Source: Platynereis dumerilii (Eukaryota > Annelida > Polychaeta > Phyllodocida > Nereididae). Taken from it: DNA of 64,000 nt. The notes beneath the pieces are model-generated. The model had not been told where the DNA came from. It was given only the letters and a program-made list of their open reading frames with translations, and searched no databases. The stretch is taken from NCBI GenBank assembly GCA_026936325.1, contig JAPTHN010000009.1, positions 834,501-898,500 of the forward strand. The letters run 5' to 3'. The translations under genes and the position numbers were made by a program. The first letter of the stretch is position 1, and every line of letters starts with the position of its first letter. This document shows, piece by piece, positions 55,439 through 64,000 of this stretch.

Positions 55439-56460
55439 ATGGAAAAACAAATCAACAAAATGTGCCGGAGTGCCAATTTCAACCTGAGAATTATATAAAA
55501 AAAGTATAATTATCTGTCAGTTTATTTAATATGATGAACCTATTATCCTATATATTAGAATCTGATAGAATCATTTTCTGCTTGTCTTTTAAGACTGTCC
55601 ATATCTAGGCCTATCTTATGCTGAGTGCCAAATTATAGGGCTAAGCGATGCTATTTTTTGTGATAGATATGAAATTATAAATTGACCAACTGTATTTGAA
55701 TATTTTAGAATTTTTATTTTCCTTCATTAATTGAGTTGAACAATATTTCTTGTAAATTTCGAGCATAACAATTTTAAGTTTTGAAGATTTTGTTTACATG
55801 TGATGCAAGATGCGTTAGTACCTGATCATTAACTTCACACACCAGAGTGTCTGGCTTAAAACACAACTCAAAAAAAATGGAATGGGACAAAATTTGTGAC
55901 AGAATGTCATCCATGCCTCAAACAATATTCCAAATAACCTTGATATAACACAAATATGCCACTGCCTAATAAATTGGAACCCAGCAATGCAGAGTATCTA
56001 TCTACATATATCTAGAAAGTGTAATTTTTAAAGCAGTTATAGTAAAGCCCAAAATGAAAGTGATAAGCTGCCTCAGAATGTTTTAAAAACTAACCAATTT
56101 TTTTCCAGTCATGGTGAAAGGTTAATTAATTCTTTCCCAAAAGCCTTGAAATGAATTTCTGGTGGATGGCTATCTCAGTCTAAAATGTTTGATTTAGAAG
56201 TAGATAATTAAACATAATTGAGGTTGTCAGACACTCAAAACAAATCTAATCTGTCGCTGTTTCCGTAAAAAAAATTTGCCGTGAGATGAGTTCCATGCCC
56301 TGTTCTTTAAAAATGTAATGGTTGCCCCCTTTTTGTCTTCATTTCAGAGTTTCACTTGAGTCATTGAGTGAATCTTTAATTGCACTGTTATAGCATTGTA
56401 AGCGATGGCTCAATGACGATAATATACCAAGCTAAAATAGTTTGCCAGTCAACTGTCTTT
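55439..56460. other. No gene recognised
   Basis: AT-rich sequence without a recognisable frame or repeat boundary. Confidence 0.5.
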
Positions 56461-56465
56461 TTGTT

Positions 56466-56598
56466 GAGCCGGCCTCGGTCTCGGTCTTGGTCTCGGATGC
56501 TCATGCCTCGGTCTCGGTCTCGGTCTCGGAGGGGAATGCCTCGGTCTCGGTCTCGGATGCTCATGCCTCGGTCTCGGTCTTGGTCTCGGATGTCCTGG
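56466..56598 (+). repeat. CGGTCT hexamer minisatellite
   Basis: Runs of CGGTCT separated by CGGATGCTCATGCCT and GGAGGGGAATGCCT. All frames stay open through the repeat on both strands, which creates SVSVSV- and RSRSRS-type translations that are not genes. Confidence 0.95.
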
Positions 56599-56735
56599 CC
56601 TCGACTCCAACACTGCTGTATGGTAGTTCGACTTATAGAAAAACTGAAAAAGCATGACAGTGCGAGCCAATACAGGAAGCAGCTACATTGGCTGCCAATT
56701 CCCACTATAGAATCCAATTCAAACCGATTCTAACA
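56592..56735 (+). mobile_element. CR1-type LINE reverse transcriptase remnant
   Basis: The frame shared with 56380-56733 reads LQHCCMVVRLIEKLKKHD then QYRKQLHWLPIPTIESNSN. The LHWLPI block preceded by RL....K.D is the hallmark of CR1/L2-group ORF2 just before its C-terminal part. Only about 45 codons remain, directly after the hexamer minisatellite. Confidence 0.6.
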
Positions 56736-57485
56736 ACACGTGAGAATGAATATACACAGGAGCCTGTTCATTGACTGCTTTCCATGTTGATAAGTTGAAA
56801 CAGCTCCCGAGCGAGTAGCATTGAGACATTGACACATCAACATTGATCAAATTACATTTTTCCTCATTATAGGCATAATGACTATCCGTAGCATTCTTTT
56901 AGCAGAGAGAAATTATTATGTTTTCTGCGTTGTGCGGATAGATTGTGATGCCAATTCATCAGTTGCCTGTTTCATTCCGTTTGTATGTACTTGAAATATT
57001 CGAAAATAAAATAATTAATTTTCTTACTTTGCCTCCGAGAATCTATTCACAGAACGACGTCAGGTGGTTGAAGACTTTTCTTACGAAGTTTTCCTCCGAA
57101 GATCCCTAATTGCTTCAGGTTGTTGAAACTTTTTTGGAAATCTTCCAAACCCTTTTACCATTTTTGAGACAAACTACTGCACCAATTTCATTCAAACTTT
57201 GTACACGGGGTTTTATTTGCTTATGATTGTGTTGATCAACTTTACAAGAACATGCACATTGTTTAAATACCATTTTAGAGACCCAGGAAAACCATCCTAC
57301 AAAAACTGGAAAGAGGGAGTCCTGGTGATGTCATTCAGGGGCTTTCCCACATTTGTCAAAACAACAAGAGGTCAGCAATTAGGACAAAACACTGCTGCAT
57401 GCTTCATCAATGTGTTGCTATACCTTTTTACCTTCAGCGAAAGAAGTTCGAAGAAGGTATTGTAATCACTTGGGTAAAAATGTTG

Positions 57486-58260
57486 TCCGTCCGCCGGGCG
57501 GGCGGGTGGGCGGGCGGTCGGGCGGCGGGCGGATAGATCGTTTCCGGGCCAGCACACGGCCTCTATTGAGTGTACATGGATGAAATTTGGTACACAAAAA
57601 GCCTGTATGGTCTAGTTGTGCCTTTTGATGGTCTAATTGATAGATATTCAATACTTTTTGAAATAATTGAGAAAATATAAAAATTATTTTTGTTCGTTTC
57701 CGGGCCAAATCTCAGTCACTATTGCATGTGCACTTATGAAATTTGGTACAGATGTGGCCTATATGGTCTAGTTGTGCCTTTTGATGGTCTCATTGATTGA
57801 TATTCTATACTTTTTGCAAAAATTTGGAAAATAGAAAAATATGTATTTTTTTAGTTTTTTGGGCTGAGACTCGGTCACTATTGCATGTTAATGGATAAGG
57901 TTTGGTACACACATGGCCTATAAGGTCTAGTTGTGCCCTTTGAAAGGTCTGGTGGAAAATATTAAATGCTATTTGAAATATTGAAAAAAAAGAGAAAAAA
58001 TATATTTTTTGTTTCCGGCCCAAGACTTGCTCACTATTGCCTGTACATGGATAAAGTTTGGTACACATATGACTTATGTGGTTTAGTTGTGCCTTTTCAT
58101 GGTCTGACTGATACATATTCTATACTTTTTTTAATATTGAGAAAAAATATTAAAAATACTTATTTTCTAATAGGAGCCAAAACGTGCCCACTATTGCATA
58201 TACAGCAATGCCATTTCCTACACGTATCACCTATAAAATGTAGCAGTGCTTTTTGACTTG
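57486..58260 (+). repeat. CGGGCGGG run plus five 158-bp tandem units
   Basis: 57486-57535 is a (CGGGCGGG)n run. After it, units begin near 57540, 57696, 57853, 58010 and 58170 (GTTTCCGGGCCAA..., CACTATTGCATGT, GAAATTTGGTACACA, GGTCTAGTTGTGCCTTTTGA). The last units are the most decayed. Similar TTCATTCAAACTTTGTACAC text at 57189 may be a leading unit. Non-coding; the frames on both strands arise from the repeat. Confidence 0.9.
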
Positions 58261-58880
58261 TATTTAACACTTTTTGAATGATCGGAAACAAATTGGTGCA
58301 TGCATAAAACTGTACCATAATATAAGTAAATTAGTATAATAAGGCCTTTCCCTGCTTTTACAAACCCTGGCAAGCACACAGGACAGGTAGATCGCAGGGC
58401 AGCAGGCAAATAAGAGATAATAGAATGCCATTACTCGACCACTGTTGGATACCGATAATATACGGAATTTGGTAAACGCACCAATTTTATGATGTCATTG
58501 TAATCTTCTAAATGTGTTATTCGCTGAAGGTTTGCTGCTGCGCAGCCTATGTTTCTACCCTGTTATGCAGTAGCAACATAACAGTTACAAGATAACCAGG
58601 ACTTTAGATCAGTAATAAGATGATGCATGTGCAGAATGCCCTTTAAAGTGCTTGTGCACATTATTTTTCCCATTGGGTTCATAGGCACATTAGGCCACAC
58701 CATCTTATGGCAGATGCCATTTCAATTGGTTTCATCAATTTTTGCTTCGATGTTCCATCTGTTTCTGGTGTCCCATGTGGCATAGCAAAATGAATGAATT
58801 TCTTCACAAAAGAGATGTGTGTGTTTCATGCACTTGTTGGCACCAACTTGTTATTAAGGTGGGAAACTTCTTGTATAAGA
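58261..58880. other. No gene recognised
   Basis: Unique-looking AT-rich spacer. Confidence 0.5.
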
Positions 58881-58885
58881 AGAAA

Positions 58886-59062
58886 GGATTGATTGATTGA
58901 TAAATTTATTTCAGACAAAGTTCAGGAGGCCAGAAAAGCACAGCTGCTTATCGAAACTGTCACCTTTTAAAAAGATAGGCGTGTTATCTTTCTGCATCAC
59001 TTTGTAAAGACGTGACGGAGTAACGCCAGAGCCTGACTTCACAATGTATCTTTTTGGCTGGT
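58886..59062 (-). mobile_element. LINE 3' tail with (ATCA)n end, minus strand
   Basis: The minus strand ends TTTGTCTGAAATAAATTTAT then CAATCAATCAATCC: a stop-like TGA, AATAAA and a 4-bp tandem tail, as in CR1-like LINEs and similar to the tail at 31245. The adjoining CACAGCG transposon begins at 59063. Confidence 0.4.
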
Positions 59063-60541
59063 CACAGCGAGCTTGAACAAACTTTGGGTTTAAAAAAATT
59101 GACCAAGAAAACGATTAGCGCAGTGATGTAGAGGAAGGTCAGGTGAACATTTTGATGTATCAAACGAAAAAATCTGTTGGGAATTTTTTGAGATATTTGA
59201 GTTTTACACTTTTTATTTATCACACCCTATTGTTAGCGTGGAATTTCCATCTAAAAATGATCAAAACTGCCCATTTTTTCTGTCAGGTAATATCTAAGAT
59301 AAAAGTCATTTTTCAGAAGTGGAAATATGCAGTCATTGCGACAAGAGCTATTACATACCACTTCATTCAGACTGACAGAGTGTGATAAACCTATAACAGT
59401 AAAAATTTCTCAGAAAATCTATAAAATATGTTTATATGCCGGTTTGTCTTAAGTTTCATCATTCTGGTGACTAATTGTAGTAGAATCTACCTCACATTTG
59501 AACTCTATGGTGTATTATTGAGGTTTTCATGTGTTTTTTAAGAAATTTCACCACTGTGAAACAAGTACTTTTGCAACCGTGTAAAGTGTACCAATGTTGA
59601 GTGAATCATAAGAAAACACATAGAATGTCTGGAAGCATTTAGCTAAGTATGGGGTAAAATACTTTGACATTGCAGTCTTAATGTGCAATAGTTGTACATG
59701 CTTGTATTAACCACATTTTCACATAATTTACTGAATTTAGGCTATTTTTGTTGTTCTATACAATTAAATTGGTTGATTTTGGATGCCAGATAACCTACAT
59801 CAACGTTAAATACTCAACATCCATTTTAAGTACTCAAAATATATTAAGCATGAATATTACTGTTAATTTATCGCTTTTAACCTTCTTTTTGTCTTTTTGT
59901 CCAATTGCAAAGACTTTTCATGTAATATCAGGGGATTCAACTTCATAGTGAAGCAGATACTTACAAGCATTCTATGCATGCATTGTCTGATAATTTACTC
60001 AACTTTGTTTATCCTTTTACATTGTTATGAAATGCTTGTTTCACGGTGGCAACATTTGTGATAAAATGCACAAAAAACTCAACAAAGCCTGTTATAATGA
60101 GGTGATGAGACCAAATTTGCTAAAATTATTTACAAGGATTATGTAATTAACACAACCTGGTATTGCAAACATTTTCTCAGGCCTTTTTGCCAGAAATGAT
60201 GCTGTTATAGGTTTATCACACCCTGTCAGTCTGGATGAAGTGGTACATACTTTCTGCAGAGACAATGAATGCATAATTTTACTTCTGATTTATAATGACT
60301 TTTATCTTAGATATTACCTAAAAGGAAAAATGGACAGTTTTGATCACTTTTTCATGGAGATTACATGCTAAGAATACGGTGTGATAAACAAAAAATTGAA
60401 AACTCAAGTATCTAAAAAAATTCCCAACAGATTTTTTCGTTTGATACCTCGAAATGTACGTCTGACCTTCCTCTGCATCATTGCACTAATCGTTTTCTTG
60501 GTCAATTTTTTTAACCCCAAAGTTTGTTCAAGCTCGCTGTG
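59063..60541. mobile_element. Long-TIR DNA transposon, CACAGCG ends, 4-bp TSD, second copy
   Basis: CACAGCGAGCTTGAACAAAC at both ends in inverse orientation. The arms pair for about 340 bp (59063-59400 with 60200-60541), including TTTATCACACC and CAGACTGACAG.GTGTGATAAAC. TGGT flanks both sides (59059-59062 and 60542-60545). It is a relative of 45606-47074 with the same length class. No transposase. Confidence 0.85.
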
Positions 60542-60663
60542 TGGTTTTAACATACAAATGGACAGATTTATCTAACTTTATAACTGACAAACTTATATCG
60601 TCATACAAGTTTGTTACTGTTAAACTTGTTCTAATTCAGCTAATAATAATTAACCAGTTAACA

Positions 60664-61735
60664 ATGGACATATCTAATACTACTGAAGAAATGCAGTTTG
60701 ACAATACGACAAACGCGTTTACATTAAATTCGACATTGAATTCAACAATGATGACTACAACCCCTGAACCAGGGGAAGAGATTTTTAATATTGCTACTAA
60801 ATTTTTAATATATATATATAGTGAGCCATTTTTATTAGTATTTGGCTTGACCAGACATGTACTATCATTTCTAGTGTTTCATCAAATGGTTCTATGCGAG
60901 CATCTGTGACGGCATTTTTATTCCGCGTGATTGCAGTTAATGAATTCTGTTTTCTGTTATTTGAACTGAGTTTTCCAATGATTGAGAATTACACTGGTAA
61001 GGAGACAGTTGAGTTATACACCATAACTTGTATGTTATGGAATTTCCCAGTCTATACATGCAGAGACACCGCTGCCTGGGCTCTGACTATGGTCTCGATA
61101 GAGAGGTTGATATAGGCGTCGTATTACCCCACCGGGTCAAGACCCTTGTTACAAAGAAGAGAGCGTACTATGCCTGCGGAGCCACTGCTTTGCTTGTCAT
61201 GATAAAGAACAGTCCCTTTTTCCTGTTCGTTGAGGCTTTTACTGAGCCTCATTCGCAAAGCCGTTACTGTCGATTTGTTTTTACAAAATGGGGAGACGTC
61301 GTTGAATCGTGGTTCCTCATAGACATGGCTTTCTACAGTGGAATCCCATTCTGCGTCATATTCTTGTGTAATGTAGTCATCATTGTGACACTAATTCGGG
61401 CCACAGGGGCCCGCGCCGAGGTGGCTCAAGCCTCTGTTGCGAAAAAATCAAACAGCATGACGGCCATTTTGATTACAGTATCCGTGACGTACATGCTATT
61501 GTCTCTGCCCATCTGTATCTTCTTAATTGGATCCAGGGGCTCTCTTCTATGTTTAGCCTTCTATTATTTTGCAATATTCTTTCAGTACCTCAATCATTCC
61601 ATCAACTTCTATCTTTACCTACTCTCCGGAAAACGATTCCGTGAAGAATTAATATCACTCTTTAAGTGTTGTTTCCCGAAGAAATTAACACCAACTTCTC
61701 TGGCAACGGAAACGAGCAGTGCTCCTTCGAATTAA
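60664..61735 (+). pseudogene. Peptide-receptor-like class A GPCR with two frameshifts
   Basis: Starts MDISNTTEEMQFDNTT with several N-glycosylation sites, and has TM1 (LLVFGLTRHVLSFLVFH). The frame changes near 60891, where one base appears lost between HQM and SMRASVTAFLF. TM2 and TM3 follow, to TMVSIERLI. It changes again near 61111, where an extra AT in TTGATATAGG separates ERLI from GVVLPHRVKTL. TM4 to TM7 and the tail to TAA at 61733-61735 are open. TM7 reads YLNHSINFYLY, the motif of FMRFamide-receptor-like invertebrate GPCRs in place of NPxxY. DRY is ERL, and the TM1 Asn is His. It is either a young pseudogene or an assembly with two indel errors. Its last third is duplicated, inverted, at 54.6 and 48.2 kb. 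Confidence 0.85.
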
Positions 61736-63640
61736 ACTTCATACAAAAATCTGATGGACCATATGTGAGCAATTTTGACTCAATACTATATTTGATGACT
61801 GTTAATTGCCTGAGAATTGGACTCACTGATTGTTGCAAAGCTGCAAGTTTATTAATAATAACAAAAATGCTCATTTATTAGTGACAAATAATGACAATAT
61901 ATAAACATGTATGTAATCATAAAACCAACTGATGTTTACGATAACGTACATTTGTTAGGATGTTTACAATATTATTTATAACAAGAAATTCTTTAAAAAA
62001 AAGAATTGTAGGGACCTTTGTGTGAAATATGAGGTTTCTTCAAACACATTTATATTCTATTTTCCGAATATTCAATTGATTTCCTATGTATGTGTAGTCA
62101 CATCTATACCTCCAATGTACCTACTGTTATTTGACAAACTGCATGTTACCTCATGATTGGACATGCCTAATTATAGTTGTTATAAATATTTTTTGTCATA
62201 AATTTCTATAACAACAAACTAATTCTTCCTTGCTTATTAGGATTATTACACTTTTCATAAAATGTGAACATCATAGGAGTAGTGAGAAGTTGAATATCTA
62301 ATGTTTTCATACAGTGTGTTTGTACACTTCTATTATATGATCCCAAATCTTCATAAACTTAGGCTATATTTGACCAATTTCCTGAAGGAAATCCCTATGG
62401 GATATGCTCCAGGTGTGCTTTGGAGATGGTCCCCAATCATCCAACCATGACCAGTTGACCCAATTGTCATGGTTGAGTGGCTGCTGCCTCTCTGGTGTAG
62501 CTTCTGTGTATCAAGAGGGGGAAACATGTACTTGATTTGTAAATTGTACTCACAGATACCTCCTCTGTGGTATGAGTACCCTCATACCACAGAGGAGACC
62601 TGTATGAATTAGGAGGGTATTCCTGCTATAGGGAAAGTATCTCTGCAAGTCCAACTTGCCTGTGGCCCCCTCCAGAAACTTAGAAGCTCCACCACTGCAG
62701 TACACAATAACTGATGACAAATTGCACTTGGCTGGGTATTTTTGTCCCTTTATTTAGGGACCTTCAATGTTAAGTCTTTCATCATTTGGAGCTAGTAACA
62801 TGGATCTGAGATGGTCCCTACAAAAAACGTATGCATTGTCTGTGTGAGGAGACAAAATTAAGTTTGAACATTCCATAATAATAAGTTTTTTTTTCATCTT
62901 TTCAGTATTTACAATTGAATGTGAAAATACATGTATGTGCTGGTCAAATATACTTAGGCCATCAAAGAACTTAAGTATCTTCTCATGTGTGTTTGTCTTT
63001 CTGTGTACATAGTTGTCTGTCTGTCTGCTTTCATATGCATATTTGCCATATAAACTAATGGATGCCAAATGTTGCCTTACAAATATTTGAAGCACAGTGA
63101 TATATTAAATGTTTCAGTGTCCCCTTTTCCGGCATTATGCAAATATAATTTTAAAAACTGAAAGTCTGCCACAAAAGTTTCACAACTTCGCATGAACGAT
63201 CTACATTAATGTTATGTATGATGCACTGACCCCAACTTCACAATTTGCTGAAACTGATATCTGAGGTTGGTCCCAAAATCACTGAAGACGCAATAAAAAT
63301 GCATATATTTCCGTAATGAGTTCGCACATAATGTCCTTCAAGTGTTTTTCAAATTATTCTGTCCTTAAATAGCGACAAGCATAAGCGCCCCCCTCCCCAA
63401 GAAACAATGAGATTCGGGCAAAAAGGTTAAAAAAGTTTTGCAGATGAGTTAATAAAAACTATTGAAAATTAATGCTTTACAAGCAATCTCATTTGAAATA
63501 TGGTGTAAGATTTAAATCTTGAAATTCGGGCAAACATCGCTCGCCTCCCCAAAAATCGCATGTGCCATAGCCGCAGCCATACGCCTATGTCTGCAAGATA
63601 TTTATTATTCTAAATAACTTTCTGACACTCCATGTTACTT
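61467..63640 (-). repeat. Right arm of a large inverted duplication
   Basis: Mirror of 54625-45455. The order TM6-TM7, C-tail, 3' flank, GAAAATACATGTATGTGCTG, CGCTATTTAA, TTCGGGCAAACATCGCTCGC is preserved in reverse. The arm lacks the 45606-47074 transposon and the 6.2-kb TTAA insertion. It carries about 900 bp (61950-62855) with no counterpart on the left. Confidence 0.85.
62560..62597. repeat. Perfect 17-bp hairpin with a 4-base loop
   Basis: CTCCTCTGTGGTATGAG, TACC, then the exact reverse complement. It lies in the 900-bp segment unique to the right arm. The stem is too short for a microRNA precursor. It may be the centre of a small foldback element or a transcript hairpin. Confidence 0.9.
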
Positions 63641-64000
63641 ATTTCAGACAGGTTAATATAGATCTGTCTATATATGCGTCTATATGCCTGCCTAACCATC
63701 AATTCTTCTGTCTCCTGTCTATCTGGCTCTGGATAAGTCTACACCCCTGCAACTGTGAGGGGCTGTAACAATGTTACCACCCTTCTTTTTCCAGCATTTC
63801 CTGATGCTCCCCTGTCTAGTCAGCTGCTTCCAAAATAACCTGATTGACCAAAGCTTAGGCATAACTACGTAGTATGTACTCTACAAAGAAGTGAGCAGAT
63901 TACTGCAGGCTTCTTACCTACAGACTGCACCTTAGCAACCTGCAGTAACTGCAGTTAACAACTGCAGCACCTGGAACATTCTGAGGTTGCCACACCTTGC
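63641..64000. other. No gene recognised
   Basis: Unique-looking sequence to the window edge, with a TGCAG-rich stretch near 63900-63965. Confidence 0.5.

Noticed and set aside
56380-56733. RSRSRS-type protein frame
   Set aside because: Produced by the CGGTCT hexamer repeat. Only its last third (LHWLPI region) has meaning, as a LINE remnant.
57199-57465. 88-codon open frame before the 158-bp array
   Set aside because: No recognisable family. The region looks like a leading part of the repeat (FIQTLYTG arises from the GAAATTTGGTACAC-type word).
45606-60541. RAG/Transib origin for the CACAGCG elements
   Set aside because: The heptamer resemblance is one base off, no nonamer-like motif is evident, and both copies have 4-bp rather than 5-bp target duplications.

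Overview
This is animal genomic DNA: AT-rich, intron-bearing, and packed with short DNA transposons, foldback elements, tRNA-derived SINEs, LINE 3' ends and minisatellites. The many short elements beginning CAGTGGCGGATCC, the rhodopsin-class orphan GPCRs, the LRR protein and the kainate-type receptor family point to a marine invertebrate, most likely a deuterostome such as an echinoderm. That is inference; no single gene fixes the species. I saw no rRNA, no intact tRNA, no CRISPR array, and no retrovirus-like or other capsid-bearing element.

Region 1 (1-6.4 kb, + strand) holds the last four exons of an ionotropic glutamate receptor relative. Its ligand-binding lobes S1 and S2 are joined inside one exon with no channel pore between them. 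The last exon ends in a short hydrophobic tail that looks like a GPI-anchor signal. This is the most unusual gene in the window.

Region 2 (6.5-28 kb) has no host gene I can support. It holds LINE 3' ends, SINEs, hAT-like MITEs with clear target duplications, two large inverted-repeat elements (13.86-17.65 and 18.03-22.53 kb), a 199-bp tandem array, and a pair of diverged segmental duplicates (22.5-24.3 and 25.8-27.1 kb).

Region 3 (28.2-30.5 kb) is a complete single-exon orphan class A GPCR on the + strand, with a foldback element 5' of it and a dispersed repeat 3' of it.

Region 4 (30.8-42 kb) holds DNA elements that share TAGGGGAGA ends but carry different internal repeated words, plus G-rich minisatellites. 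It also contains the downstream exons and large intron of a minus-strand gene.

Region 5 (36.4-43.9 kb, - strand) is that gene: a secreted or membrane LRR protein. Its first coding exon ends at a splice donor that has been tandemly copied eight more times as a 71-bp repeat.

Region 6 (45.4-63.6 kb) is a large inverted duplication centred on a peptide-receptor-like GPCR. The right copy (60.66-61.74 kb, +) is frameshifted. The left copy (-) survives only from TM6 onward and is split by a 6.2-kb insertion flanked by TTAA. A 1.47-kb long-TIR transposon sits in the left arm, and its relative lies just inside the right copy.

The three host gene families (pore-less receptor-like binding protein, orphan GPCRs, LRR surface protein) are all extracellular or cell-surface sensors. 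Nothing in the sequence shows that they act together.
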